Assembly (NCBI GenBank): GCA_000328365.1
Contig: KB311873.1
Coordinates: 10,555-74,554, forward strand
Reading direction: 5' to 3'
From: Capitella teleta
Lineage: Eukaryota; Annelida; Polychaeta; Capitellidae
Length of the DNA stretch: 64,000 bases
Shown here: one piece after another, positions 34,744 through 46,795 of the stretch
How the letters are laid out: each line of letters starts with the position of its first letter
How positions within the stretch are numbered: position 1 is the first letter of the stretch
Made by a program: the position numbers and the translations under genes
The notes under the pieces: model-generated
Told to the model about the DNA's origin: nothing
Seen by the model: the letters and a program-made list of their open reading frames with translations, nothing else
The model's database searches: none

Positions 34744-35911
34744 CTAAAGTATCCGTATTTTGAGTTCTAGAAAGTTCCGTCTTTAACTTAAGTAAGACTA
34801 AAATGTTGACTTGTTTGTGAGAATTATTTAAGGGACCTGGGCACGACCGCATAACATGATGCGGCTGCCAGATTCGTGTGATGTTATGTTAAACGTCCAT
34901 CCCACCCCCTTCGATTCAGTTCAAAGAGATTCGGCTTAATTCACGTGACTAAAGTTCGTTGAACTTTCATACATCATGAATGGCAGCTTCATTTTTACTG
35001 GTTCGTGTAACATGGAAAGCACAAGGGCTAAAAAATACGTGGAACTAAGGATGACAACTGAACAGGAGCCTCCATGATCCATGAATTGACACAAGGGGGA
35101 ATTCGAGAAGCAGCAGCAGCAGCAGCAGCAGCAGCTGGAGACGGAGGTGGAGGAGAGCGCCTCCGATACAACTGAGGAAAACGCCGACTGCTGATGAGCG
35201 GGTCGGCTTAAAAGGAAAGTCGGAGTGAAGTCCATTGCCAAAGCCACGATGACAAAACGTTAGTAAGTGGTTGGCTTCGAACCTTCAGTGGCCAGCCTAA
35301 ATTTTCATCACGGTCAAATAAAATTAAGGAAAAATAGGCCCATATGTGTTTATCGTTCATTCGACTAGACTGGTTATATGAAATTGTGCATACGTAAACG
35401 ATAACATTTTTCGTCTTAATGGTAATAAAAATAATATAGATGTACTTGCGATTATCGAATCCAGACGTGGCATTAAAGACGCAAGAGAAGGTTGCTTATA
35501 CAAGTATATACTGTGTATTATGTATATCTTCTGTGCATCTGGATTCAGACTGAATTCCCGTCCGCGTTGACCGATTAAAATTGTAATGGCTTTGGGAAAT
35601 AACTTTGTTATCCTGTGTCAAGCACTAAGGCAAACAAACCCTGATCACAAATTGATACATGGAATTACTATGTACTTTCAATCATTACATATCAAAATAG
35701 ACTTTATTTGCGTCAATACATTAGTGAAATTTCACATTCATGTCTCCACTGAATTACGTAGCCTTAGAGGATTCTTCCCGCGGAGTCCTGCAGGTGTACC
35801 TACGAAGTCCCTCAGAATTACATAAAAAAATGCAGACTGCAGATGAAGAATACTACTAACAGGTAACAAAACGAGTTCTTACAACAGCCAAATACATGCG
35901 AATGTTGTTAC
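34744..35911. other. 5' flank or intron of otopetrin
   Basis: Contains an uninterrupted (CAG)8 at 35111-35134. Frames through it encode poly-Gln, poly-Ala or poly-Cys and all stop quickly; none is supported as a gene. If the exon at 35.9 kb is real this whole interval is an otopetrin intron. Confidence 0.5.
35111..35134 (+). repeat. (CAG)8 microsatellite
   Basis: Eight uninterrupted CAG units. Confidence 0.95.
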
Positions 35912-35991
35912 CTAGCTCTGAATTCTTTCGGAAATGAATCGTCGAGGTCGATCCGAGACGGGAGTTGTCGAGGTGAACGCACGAGCGTCAT
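35912..35991 (-). CDS. Candidate alternative first coding exon of otopetrin
   Basis: An ATG at 35991 opens a short frame beginning MTLVRSPRQLPS and ending FRA plus AG before a donor GTAACA. It ends in phase 2, exactly the phase required by otopetrin exon 2 (34273), giving a Ser at the junction followed by PAEAEV. The usual first exon (MHSDMADEEIDDFE) ends in the same phase. Both would add only a cytosolic N-terminus. Evidence is frame and donor only; it could be chance. Confidence 0.35.
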
Positions 35992-38232
35992 CTCCTTATC
36001 CACAACCTTCGGTGCGCAAATGAAGAATGAATTCTCGCACTGTCAACGCAACGAGTCAAAATTCAGAAATCGGAGAAACGAAGCAATCGAAACGGATCGA
36101 GCAAAAGTTCATGTTGTGGCAAGTCTGAGGGTCTGACTTATTGTGATGCCGAGGAAAGCGGTCAGTACGCTTAACACAGAATCCGCTTTGAGATTTTTAC
36201 TTCACACAATAACAACTGGGGGTAATATTAGACGCTGAGAGCCCATGAATTAGATGTGAATTCAGTTACTTACAAAAACGGCTAAGAACTATTCAACAGC
36301 GAGAAAGCAATTGCATCGCTAGGGAGGCCCAAGAGGCAATAGTTACCGAACTATTGTGGTAAAAGAAAACCGAAATATCACAACCAAATTTACAAAACAA
36401 ATTATGCAATAATGAGAGGGCAAACGCCTCTCAGCAGCACACCTTTCAGCTCAAAATCAAGCTGAACACTCACCAACCTCCGTGGATACCTCCTTATGTA
36501 ACGATCACCTGGCAGCCTATAAGATACAATAAGATAAGATGTGAAACGGTGTTATCTTTTTGAGGTGTTTTCACAGTCAAACGAAATAAGCTGTGAAACG
36601 CATAACCGAACTTGTTATTTTAGTGACTCATCAAATCGTTCCCCAATCTTCAGACGTCTATTTAAAGTCTCCTCTCTGTGTAAAACGCACGGTGTGCATG
36701 CAATAAGTGCACTTCGCTTAACAAATTATTAAAATGAATTCTAAAGCCATTTTGCAGTCTCCACAGAAGAATGAATGATTTTATTTTATTCTCCGCCAGG
36801 CATTCGCACACAACTATGCAAGTTCACTTCACCAGGGTATGATTGAAGCGCCATTCAAAGTAATTACACAAGGATGTGAGCTACAACAAAAAAAAAAAAA
36901 AAAGTATAGTTTGCCCCGAACAAAACCACTTTTAATCATAAACCAACTGTTCTCCGAATCGGCTTTCTTCTTAACCTCAAACAATACATAATTGTCGGAC
37001 ATTATTCTGAGGATTCAATGGAAGGATCTCGCGGTCTCTGAGTCCCTGCTGTGAATGCGTAGCCCATTGTTTACCTTTATTTCACAGCAGGTGGGGAGGG
37101 AGAGGGGATAATCGGGATATGCTGGCATTACCTGTTTTAAGCCAAATATTTAATACTGACTAATATCAGTCATATCGTTGGAATGCAATAATTAGAAAAG
37201 TGATCAGAGAGTGCTAAAATATCTCTACCGTTAGTTCAATTAAAGGCAAATTTGTGTTGTGTACTTGTGCATGATTCGCCGTCTATATTAGTTATAACCG
37301 TGCTCTGTGCACGGTTAACCCACGGGTATAGTCATCACTGATTCGTCGATCGTATGTGACACACGAGACGCACCTGAGGAGGATGGATCCTCTCCGAATC
37401 GCACGGATCTGCATCAGCGAATTCACTTCATTCGCATAATTAGAATTCAGTCGACCTGGGTTTGCAACAGGAGCGTCAATCGGTTTGCCCTCGCACCGGC
37501 TGGATTTGTGATTTTATACCCATAGGACTTAGAGCGCTTTCAATAAATTGAATAATAAACTAACCGAAAGATCTCGATGATCCTTCAAATGCCTTGTTGT
37601 GAGAGTTGAACTAGTTAACCGATAGGGCTAATCGCAGATTGTACATAATATATAATCAGCGGATGGCTTAGCTCTCGTCTGAAAATATAGTCAACGAAGA
37701 GTGATCAAAACGTCAGAGTACGCCGATGCAATGGTGGTCACGGAAAGTGCAGTGCATACACATCTCGTGGGAATGACGGGGATCGAGAAACCAGTGGCTC
37801 CAGTGGCTCCCCCGGGTGGCTCAACGGACCATTAACAAGCTATGCGTTCAAGACGGTTCGGAAAAAAGGCTCCAGAAAACATTGGAGGCGATACCAGTAA
37901 CCCACCACTCCCCTATATGATACCTACATGCCTCAATTGCAGAGCGCAATCCAGGGGTAGGGGGTTCGATCCCCATGGCTGAGTACATTGCCGGAAATGA
38001 TGAAAATATGAAATTACATTACGAAACGACATTACGAAATTGCACGACGAAAAAATATATATTCAGTAAAAAAAAGTTCAGTATGTTTCTCAAAGGTATC
38101 GTTTGTGACATACAAGAACCAATATTTACCACTGTTATGTTGACTTATGGTTGGGTATACTCGCAATAAATGATTCAGTATATAGCACGTAATATCAGAC
38201 TTTTTTTTTCAAATCCTGAAATAAAAACTAAT
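35992..38232. other. Intergenic, no gene seen
   Basis: Several small frames without motifs. At 37815 TGGCTCAACGG and at 37965 GGTTCGATCCC resemble tRNA box A and box B but are about 150 bp apart, so no tRNA is called; a disrupted tRNA-derived SINE is possible. Confidence 0.5.
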
Positions 38233-38238
38233 TCTAAA

Positions 38239-39260
38239 GGCCTATGATCTGTCACCGATGCGTCGAAGCGGTCAGGTTCCATGTGCTGTTAATCAAGCCC
38301 TCTCATGCAAGGCAGCATGAGTTTATTGGCCTATGATCTGTCACCGATGCGTCGAAGCGGTCAGGTTCCATGTGCTGTTAATCAAGCCCTCTCATGCAAG
38401 GCAGCATGAGTTTATTGGCCTATGATCTGTCACCGATGCGTCGAAGCGGTCAGGTTCCATGTGCTGTTAATCAAGCCCTCTCATGCAAGGCAGCATGAGT
38501 TTATTGGCCTATGATCTGTCACCGATGCGTCGAAGCGGTCAGGTTCCATGTGCTGTTAATCAAGCCCTCTCATGCAAGGCAGCATGAGTTTATTGGCCTA
38601 TGATCTGTCACCGATGCGTCGAAGCGGTCAGGTTCCATGTGCTGTTAATCAAGCCCTCTCATGCAAGGCAGCATGAGTTTATTGGCCTATGATCTGTCAC
38701 CGATGCGTCGAAGCGGTCAGGTTCCATGTGCTGTTAATCAAGCCCTCTCATGCAAGGCAGCATGAGTTTATTGGCCTATGATCTGTCACCGATGCGTCGA
38801 AGCGGTCAGGTTCCATGTGCTGTTAATCAAGCCCTCTCATGCAAGGCAGCATGAGTTTATTGGCCTATGATCTGTCACCGATGCGTCGAAGCGGTCAGGT
38901 TCCATGTGCTGTTAATCAAGCCCTCTCATGCAAGGCAGCATGAGTTTATTGGCCTATGATCTGTCACCGATGCGTCGAAGCGGTCAGGTTCCATGTGCTG
39001 TTAATCAAGCCCTCTCATGCAAGGCAGCATGAGTTTATTGGCCTATGATCTGTCACCGATGCGTCGAAGCGGTCAGGTTCCATGTGCTGTTAATCAAGCC
39101 CTCTCATGCAAGGCAGCATGAGTTTATTGACCTATGATCTGTCACCGATGCGTCGAAGCGGTCAGGTTCCATGTGCTGTTAATCAAGCCCTCTCATGCAA
39201 GGCAGCATGAGTTTATTGGCCTATGATCTGTCACCGATGCGTCGAAGCGGTCAGGTTCCA
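38239..39260. repeat. 89-bp satellite array, at least 11.5 units
   Basis: Units starting GGCCTATGATCTGTCACCGA recur every 89 bp (38239, 38328, 38417, 38506, and so on to 39218). All copies are identical except for one G-to-A change at about 39129. The array runs into the gap, so its true length is unknown. Confidence 0.97.
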
Positions 39261-39310
39261 NNNNNNNNNNNNNNNNNNNNNNNNNNNNNNNNNNNNNNNN
39301 NNNNNNNNNN
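39261..39310. other. Assembly gap (50 N)
   Basis: Fifty N inside the satellite element; the real gap size is likely different. Confidence 0.99.
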
Positions 39311-39513
39311 TGAATATCCATGCATGTGAGCATTCATTGCGTCTAAAAGTGGTTGCAGTTGAGGACTTGTGAGTGGCCGAGAACTCATGCTCCCTCGCAT
39401 GAGAGGGCACTGCATGTCAATGTGGTCGTGCTTGATCAACAGCACGTCTGACTGTCGATGTATCGACGGTCAGGTTGCTGTGACGCGTCGGTGACAGATC
39501 ATAGGCCTTTAGA

Positions 39514-40340
39514 CATCGATTTCGAAACTCTGACCTCATATGTTCAACAATATCGTTAAATCTTCTATGTATAGCGGCTTGCAACTTGCATCAGATTGTA
39601 GCCCACTAATTTCTAATATGTGCATATAAAATACACTGAATATATACTTAGCCATACCGGAACAAAATCGAAATTACTACCCTGCCCCCTAATTGCTGAT
39701 TTCGGATAATCATCGTATTTTTATAGGTATAACAGATAAATGCAAAAATATGCGCCGAATATTACATAATGGCACTTGTTCTGCATGTTATTCAAGCACC
39801 TCGGATTCAAATTCCTCCTTTGTACAAAACATCCCTTCGAGCAATAATACTAGTATATGATTTATCATTTATTTGGACGCTTCGCTCAGCTGACGCTGTA
39901 CGTGCAATCCAGAACTGAATACTGCGAAAGCGCCCCACAGTCGTTACTCCACGAGAGAGCAGCAATCACAAACCACAGCATGTGAAACAAAATTAAGAAT
40001 ATTTTAAAGACTCATTAATTTCGAGGCACAGAAAAAAAAAAAAAATGTGTGAATGATAAAAGCAAAGATATTCCATTTAAGTGGATACGCATCTTCCATT
40101 AGACGCATTATCTTCGATTTTGGTCACATGACTTTTGAATTGGGAAATCGTGTGCCGGCCACTTTGGGGCACATTTTACTGAGATCTTTACATTTTTAAT
40201 ATTCGATTTGTATTGCACGAACTTAATGACGCACTAAAACACAGAATTCGTAAGTCGAAGCGGAAATCTACGATGATTCTCAATCGCCATCTTATGCACT
40301 CGGGGAGGCTAAAAACAATAGCAAAATTATAAAGTAAAAA
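39514..40340. other. Intergenic, no gene seen
   Basis: AT-rich with no supported frames or repeats. Confidence 0.5.
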
Positions 40341-40740
40341 TTATAAAAGACTATCAGCGTCTACACCAACAGGGTTACCGAGATGAACAGCATGGTGCAC
40401 GGAATCAATAGCTTCTCCCATGCAAGAGATAGAAACAGGGATATGGCCATGTCTATCATATGCGACCAATTGACTCTTGGAGGCATTAAACTTTATATCG
40501 AGCTTGGAAGCAACAATTTCAATTTCCTTGAGCATAAGCCGCAGAGCATATTTTGTTGGCGCAAGCAGGGTTAAGTCGTCTGCGTAGCAACTGCTCCACA
40601 GAAGTGAACTGGCAGCCTATGTTGTTTTTTGTTTTCTTTTTCTTTTTCAAGCGATCAAGCAAAACAATCAGCATACACATTAAAAAGGGTTGGCGACAAC
40701 ACTCAGCCCTGCGTTTCTCCATTTGACACGTATCTTTTGC
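40341..40740 (-). mobile_element. LINE reverse transcriptase fragment with YADD box
   Basis: On the minus strand: CYADDLTLLAPTKYALRLML, then KLDIKFNASKSQLVAY. This is the catalytic YADD box followed by the FN..K..L..F block of a non-LTR reverse transcriptase. An adjacent frame upstream (GLSVV..F..., then LIVLLDRL) corresponds to the SP.LFN.Y.D.L region, interrupted by an (A/T)-rich insertion (AAAAAGAAAAAG) at about 40625-40650. Only some 130 residues remain and the frame is disrupted. It is a different copy, and probably a different clade, from the 24.7 kb LINE. Confidence 0.75.
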
Positions 40741-41305
40741 GGGGGATATGAGAAGGCAAGAAATCTATATATCAAAGGACACATCCCTCTGTCTCTTATA
40801 TAAGACATAATAATTATTATGTGTTTACTGATATCACACGATAAACAGCTTTACACTTTTCTACTTTTTTTTTTTCTTTTTTTTCCTTTTTTTTTAATTC
40901 ATCATTCATAAAATTATTAAATGTATCCCAGTCAGCATTTAGACTGGTTCTCGCAAAAATCACAATTTTCTTCTCCGTCCTATCAAATAATCTTCACGGA
41001 CAATCAAAATCACCATGGACATGTTCTCATGAAAGGCAAGCAATACATATAGGTACGCTCATATAGACTATCTTTTTAACCATAGTTATAACCAGTGATG
41101 TTTTAATCCTTTGCATTATTTTTAACTCGTTGTGCCTTTTAAGACGCCCGTGAGCAGAGCCAGCTCTGGAACAGGTGCACTTTTATAAAGGAATAAATTA
41201 TTATAATTATGCCATAATGATACACTGTATTGAAAAAAAAATTCATGTCAAGAGTTACAGCCTCGCAAACAAACTAAAACTGATCCACTATCAGTTTAAA
41301 TATTG
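40741..41305. other. Intergenic, no gene seen
   Basis: 3' flank of GNL2. T-rich tract at about 40866-40897. Nothing else recognised. Confidence 0.5.
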
Positions 41306-41307
41306 AA

Positions 41308-41317
41308 CAATTTTATT
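41308..41317 (-). terminator. Poly(A) signal region for GNL2
   Basis: AAAAATAAAA on the minus strand, about 30 bp past the GNL2 stop. Confidence 0.5.
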
Positions 41318-41345
41318 TTTAGAATATAGGTAAGGAAATGCACAT

Positions 41346-44300
41346 TTAGTCTCTGTAACTCCGATTTTTAACATTGGCAGATGTGTAGAAATGCTGTCCA
41401 ATTTTCTTTGTCCTCGCTTCGCGGTGCTGTTTTCGCTTCTGAAAAAAAGTTCAAAAGTTTTAAAATTATTTATGTAACAAACTTCACCAAAAAAATAAGA
41501 ACATAAAATCGCACAAACCTCCTTGCCAGTGAGCTTAGCGGGTCTGTGTTCCTCCTCCTCCTGTTGCGCCTGCCGCTTCCTCTGCTTCTTGCCCTTTTTA
41601 ACTGACACAACTTTCTTCTCCTCCTCAGCCGGTTCCACGCACATCACAGCAGGACTGCTCACCATTTCGTATTCCTTGTTACCTGTGAAGCACATGCGTG
41701 ATTACCTTAGAGACCCCTCCCCTCCCGTAGTCACTCACCTCTCTTCAGCCTACTCTTCACCAGAGATGGAGAGTCTGTTCCTTCCAGGGAGCTGATGATA
41801 AAAGTTCCGCTCGGAGTCTGGTAATACTTGGAGGATGGGTACCGTCGTTCGTCCATCACGCTGCTGTTCATAGACGACGTCCTTCGCACTTTCTTTGTGC
41901 TGCTTCTGACGCTCAGTAAGCTGTCCAGCTGACTGGGACTCGTGTCTTGACCTTCACGGTCCCACGCTGCAGGTTTTGTGCTGATTGGTGTCTCAACAAT
42001 ATCGACGCTCTTCTTCTTGCCTTTGCTCTTCTTCTGGAATGACTTTTTCATGGGTGATACCTCCTTAACCATTTCCTCTTCTATCTCCTCCTCTTCCACC
42101 TCTTGTTCATCCTCCTCCACCTCTTCCTTTTCATCCTCCTCCCCTTCCTCATCCTCCTCCTCCACATCTTCCTTTTCATTCTCCTCCCCTTCCTCATCCT
42201 CCTCCTCCACATCTTCCCTTTCATCCTCCTCCCCTGCATCATCTTCCTTCTCCTCCACCTCCTCTTTATCTTCCTCTGCCTCCTCTTCTGCATCCTCCAT
42301 TTTTTCTGCTGACTCCTTTCCATTCTCTCCAACCGCCTCCTCAACCTCTTCTTCTTCCTCCTCCTCCTCCTCCTCATCTTCCACCTCCTCATCATCTGCT
42401 CCTTCTATCGCTGGAACCGGCCTGACATCCTCTCCAGTGAACTTGGGTTCCACTCTAATCTTGGAGAAGTCTTGCGTCACATGAATATCCTTCTTCTCCT
42501 TTTCCTCCTCCTCCTCCTCCTCCTTCTCATCTCCCTTGTACTTCATCTTCTTCACAACCGAAGGCTTCACAAAATAAGGGATTTTTCCTCTCTGCCAGTC
42601 ATTCAGAATCTGCTTAGCAACTGTGCTCACATCAGGGCTGCCTCCCTGACAACGCCAAAAATATTACCCCCGTGAACCACCAGTTTAAAAAATATATACA
42701 TACCTTCAATAAGCGACCACTGCGATAGGCAATCTTCTCCAGGAATTCATTAGCATCAGCCCATCCCTTCACCTTGTACGTCTTCTCCAAGTACTCCCTC
42801 TTCACTCTCTCTAGTACTTCAGGGATGTGATACTCGGGCAACTGCACATTCTCCACTCTTACCTACACAAAATCACAAAACATAATCTGTGCTTTAGATA
42901 GCTCAAGCACACCACTGACCACTCCCTTGAGGATAATTTCAGTCTCTGTGTCTCCTGAGGGATACACCACTCCAGGACAATCAATGAGGAAAATTCGCCT
43001 CATCAGCGTCACGTATTGCCACACCTAGTAGACACCATCAAACGTATAAAGGGCAAAGTTCAACCATGACCAACTCTACCTTTGTTTCTCCAGCGATCGG
43101 AGCAACATTGCAGACTTTTTTTGACTTGAGGGTGTTAATGATGGAACTCTTGCCCACATTTGGGTATCCGATTAAACCAATGCTGATCTGCTTCCTGTCT
43201 TCGTGCAACTGTGCAAACACAAGAATTAAAATTACACACGGAAGCTAATAATATGTGATCGGTACCTTCGCAAACTGCCTCAGAAGGTTGATGAGTGCTC
43301 CCTTACCAAAGGGATTTGTGATACTGGCATGGAAAGCTAGAGTTGGGTATTCTGCTGACAGAACGGCAACCCAGGTTTTCTATTTATAAAAAAGGTTAAT
43401 TTGATAATCAGCCTATTTACAGTACAATGAACCCACAGTAATCCATGCGGGAACCAAGTCGACTTTGTTAAGAACAAAGAAAAGATGCTTGTGACCTTTC
43501 TCCCTCTTTAAGTAATCCTCCACGTGCTTGCATCTTGTTCCCATGGGGTCACGTGCATCCAGAACTTGAATGACGACATCAGCCGAATCAATGACCTTGT
43601 AGAGTTCGTTCCAAATGCGTTTCGACTGGCCTGCTTTGAAGATGACCTGCGACTGCGCTTCTCTGAACCCCTCGTCGTCCTTCACAAGATCCTGGTCTCC
43701 TTCAGATTTGTATTTTCCGCTGGATTCTTGTGCTGCGGACACAAGTCCTTCCAAGTCTGCCGACTTCAAATTCGGATGTTTCCTCTGTGCTTTGGGACCA
43801 AACGTTTTATCAAAGCTTTCCGTCTCTAAGATGTGAACTCTAGCATTCTGTAGAAATGAAAAGTATGAGCAGAGGATAACAAATTGAAGGTGCGGCAACC
43901 TTGGCAGTTTCATTAAGGAGTGTGATTGGCAGTTTGGTCTGCCTCATCACCACTTTGTATGGGTCTTTCATCACTTTGCCCATTTCATCTTGGAACGTTT
44001 GCAGAGCATTCTGAGATATGACACGTGTGTTTCCTGTTGCAAGTACATATTAGACACAACTTACTTAACATTCACAGAATGCTCACCAAACCACTTGCGA
44101 TTAGGTGCAACTCGTGCTACAGTGCCTGATGGCAGGGTCGACTGGTAAGGAGCGGCTTTCACTATTTTTCCATCGCGATCTCTGTGCAAATAAAGAAGGT
44201 AATTTCAACAGTGGTTGAGGTTCACATCCTTTCGCAACAGTATTTCAAGAAGCCTAATACTTGGATGCCAGAGGAATGTCTGAAACCACAGTGAAGGGTA

Positions 44301-46440
44301 CCTGATGGGTTTGAAGTTGCGGTACATCTGCAGACGTCTGATCGTGCTGCGATCTCTCATGTTCTGACCTCCTGCTCCATCAATTCGATCTGAAAACAAC
44401 GAGAAAAATAGCTTCAAGAAATTCAGGGATTGGATAAAAAACTAAGGCTGGGCCAATATTCTTGTTCTTTATTCATTATTCGGCAAATAGTGGGGTGCAG
44501 CCAAAGCTTCGTTATTTGTGTTTTAACCCAAATAGTTGACCGGATAAGTGGAAAAACCATTTTCAGCATTTAATCCATTTCATGTCTTCAAATCCATTAA
44601 ACATAATCTCAATAGTCCACAGAGAAAACTCTTGACGGTGTGCTAACACTACAAAGACAAAGACCGTGTCAATTACCATGAAATAAAATCTTACCCTCCC
44701 CCATCCCACTAAACTTCGGCTGAAGGCACAGCAAACAATGCGGCGGCTCTATCAAAGGCTCATAGGTGACCAGCAGCATCGAGACTGCTATGCATCACAT
44801 CTCCTCCCACTTCTCTGCTTAAGCTGCTAGCTCGCATGCACAGCGAGCAGACATAACTATATCTATCTACATGTGCTGATGCAACGATCTCATTGAGTCC
44901 CCCGCCCTGTCTTCTCCAATAATGCATTCCCCCTTCCGGTCTACTAGTATCCACATAAAGCATCAGCTCCAAAATCATTCATCCAAAACAGTGCTCCATT
45001 CACTGAATCCAAGTGATCAACTGATAATGAATGCATCGCGCGCCTTCACTCTAAATTAGAGCTGGCCGAAGCTTCGGATTCGGCTACGAAATTCAGCGAA
45101 TATTGGCCTATCCCCAAAGTTTAGGCAAAACCGAACAGTTTGAAAAAAAAGTTCAACAAACACCCTGAAGTTCTTCTATTGGGAAGACAAATGTATATTC
45201 ATGAAGTCTGTCAGCTGACTAGTAATACTAGTACATGAGGTATAAGTATCCATAATAGGGCACATAATTAGCGTATTCCCAAGACAGACATTCCTTGGAT
45301 GTTCAATAAGGTGCCAATACTAGTCGGTGGAGAGTAAAAGTTTGAATGAATTTTGGGCATCTATCCAGACTACTGTCTAGGGAATATGCTAATGGTTTCC
45401 TTATGAGGGTTGTTGTAGTATAACCACGCCCCTATGTTGGTCACCTGACCATGGATTGGATCCCAATTGGCTGGAGACATTTTATGTAATTTGTGACCTA
45501 AGCAGATTCCCCACACCCCAACTTTATTATAGGGCTGGGCGAATATCCGTGTCCGATATCCGTGACGGCATGGATAATGGGGGTGTTCAGTACTATCCGT
45601 GATCAGTGTTTCAACACAGATAGTTAAAACACAGATAGTGTAAAATTGGAGTGTCCGTTTCGAGCGCACAGTGAGCGTAGCACACAGTCATTCCACACAC
45701 TAGCGCTGCTCACTGAAGCTGAGCGATGTCAATTACATGATTACGCGATGTCAACAATGCGCTAATTCTGATTTGTTTTAAATAAACACAATTATATGCC
45801 CTTGAATCTCTTCAGTCACCACACAAAAGTGACGTAACCAGTAACCACGCATTGTTGACTATCTCCTTTAGTGTCTTTTTTTTTCAACACATGACAGCTT
45901 TGTCAATTGCAGTTTTCGTGTCAACCACAAACAGAACTGAATTTCATCACTTTCTCGACCTTGAACCATGTTTGAAATCAATCAGACATGTACATTTAAT
46001 ATAGTCTAGTACATGTATTTGGTGATCTAGCAACTTGAATTATTTCAAACTTTCTATACTATTGCTATGAACTGACTTGCGCCTCATGATGTTGAAGCAG
46101 TATTATTCACTGATTATTCAGTATTCGCCCAGCCCTAATCCTAATATACAAAAAATATAACTATGTATGTGTGCATATAGAAATTAGAGCAGTGAAGTCA
46201 AGGCTTTTTGAGAAAAATACGCGGCGGTGACCAGGTATCGGCCCGAAACTGCTATGGCGGTGAATGTGTTAAAGAGCTTTTTTTGTAGTACGTTATTTTG
46301 GACGAACAAATTACTGTATTATCGCTCAGCAAGAATTAAGAAACGACCTTACCAGGATTCATGCTGTGTTGCGCCTTATTCACTTTATAGCGCTTTGAGT
46401 TCATCTTGTTGGAACCGGGATTTGCCTTTGGCCTGACCAT
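41346..46440 (-). CDS. GNL2: Nucleolar GTP-binding protein 2 (NOG2/NGP-1), about twelve exons
   Basis: Starts MVRPKANPG in exon 1 (46353-46440). Exon 2 is 44302-44389 ([20 protein letters not shown], near identical to animal GNL2), exon 3 about 44088-44181, then about 43901-44034, 43439-43849, 43266-43380, 43079-43209, 42917-43025, 42704-42863, 41741-42645, 41522-41683 and 41346-41440. It is a circularly permuted GTPase: G4 [10 protein letters not shown] comes first, then NPFGKG, then G1 [10 protein letters not shown]2 IAGET and G3 [13 protein letters not shown]. The C-terminus has a Glu-rich tract and a basic end ([20 protein letters not shown]). The protein assembles on pre-60S particles and gates 60S export. 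Intron 1 is 2 kb and holds a MITE-like element; most others are near 50-60 nt. It lies 355 bp downstream of TRIT1 on the same strand. Confidence 0.95.
42055..42540. repeat. Glu-coding (TCC/TTC)-rich tract with an imperfect ~54-bp tandem repeat
   Basis: Within GNL2 exon 10. The plus strand is a run of TCC, TTC and CTC. The piece containing CCCCTTCCTCATCCTCC and CACATCTTCC recurs about every 54 bp between 42110 and 42240, translating to repeats of [11 protein letters not shown]. The other frames give Ser-only or Arg/Lys-only shadows. Confidence 0.8.
45530..46137. mobile_element. hAT-like MITE in GNL2 intron 1
   Basis: Inverted ends TAGGGCTGGGCGAATA at 45530 and its complement ending at 46137. 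Termini of the form TAGGGCTGGGC are common in hAT-type MITEs, but no 8-bp target duplication is visible, so it is old or mis-bounded. No transposase. Confidence 0.5.
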
Positions 46441-46795
46441 CTTGGCTTATAATATCCCACAAATCTGATAAAATCAACCGTATCTACTGACAGCTATCCA
46501 CAACGTGATTTCACCGGAAGTTTCTCTCACAATCATAACGCTCACAACTCTCCACTTCATAACGGTCTCAAAAAGATATAATCACGTACTGATCACAACG
46601 TACTGACAGCGTTATGAATTATCAAGGGCACAGTCAATGAAGTTGCAAAGACTTTTCACTTCCTATTTTCTGAATTTTATCCGAATTATCCTGGTCTATT
46701 TGCTGAATGAGCGCTAAACACAAAGTTTAGGCAACAAGTATAATCTATTGCATGATCCATGAATGAGAGTTTTGAAACAAAACTGAAGCGATAAT

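Larger units (their letters stand above)
38233..39513. mobile_element. TIR-bounded non-autonomous element carrying an 89-bp satellite
   Basis: The outer ends are inverted copies: left TCTAAAGGCCTATGATCTGT continuing CACCGATGCGTC (38233-38265), and right the same with one change, CACCGACGCGTC (39481-39513). The inside is a tandem array of 89-bp units that begin in the TIR itself. The right arm (39311-39513) carries a longer single-copy version of the unit with extra sequence inserted, including a GTCGAT-GT-ATCGAC palindrome. No transposase and no clear target duplication. A short frame in the right arm has no recognisable domain. Superfamily unknown. Confidence 0.7.

Noticed and set aside
34936-35247. 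103-codon minus-strand frame with a Cys run
   Set aside because: It is the antisense of a (CAG)8 microsatellite and has no motif or splice partner.
37810-37980. Box A and box B like sequences suggesting a tRNA
   Set aside because: Spacing of about 150 bp and no acceptor stem; at most a broken tRNA-derived SINE.
41978-42484. 168-codon Ser-rich plus-strand frame and Arg-rich minus frame
   Set aside because: Both are shadows of the Glu-coding tract of GNL2.
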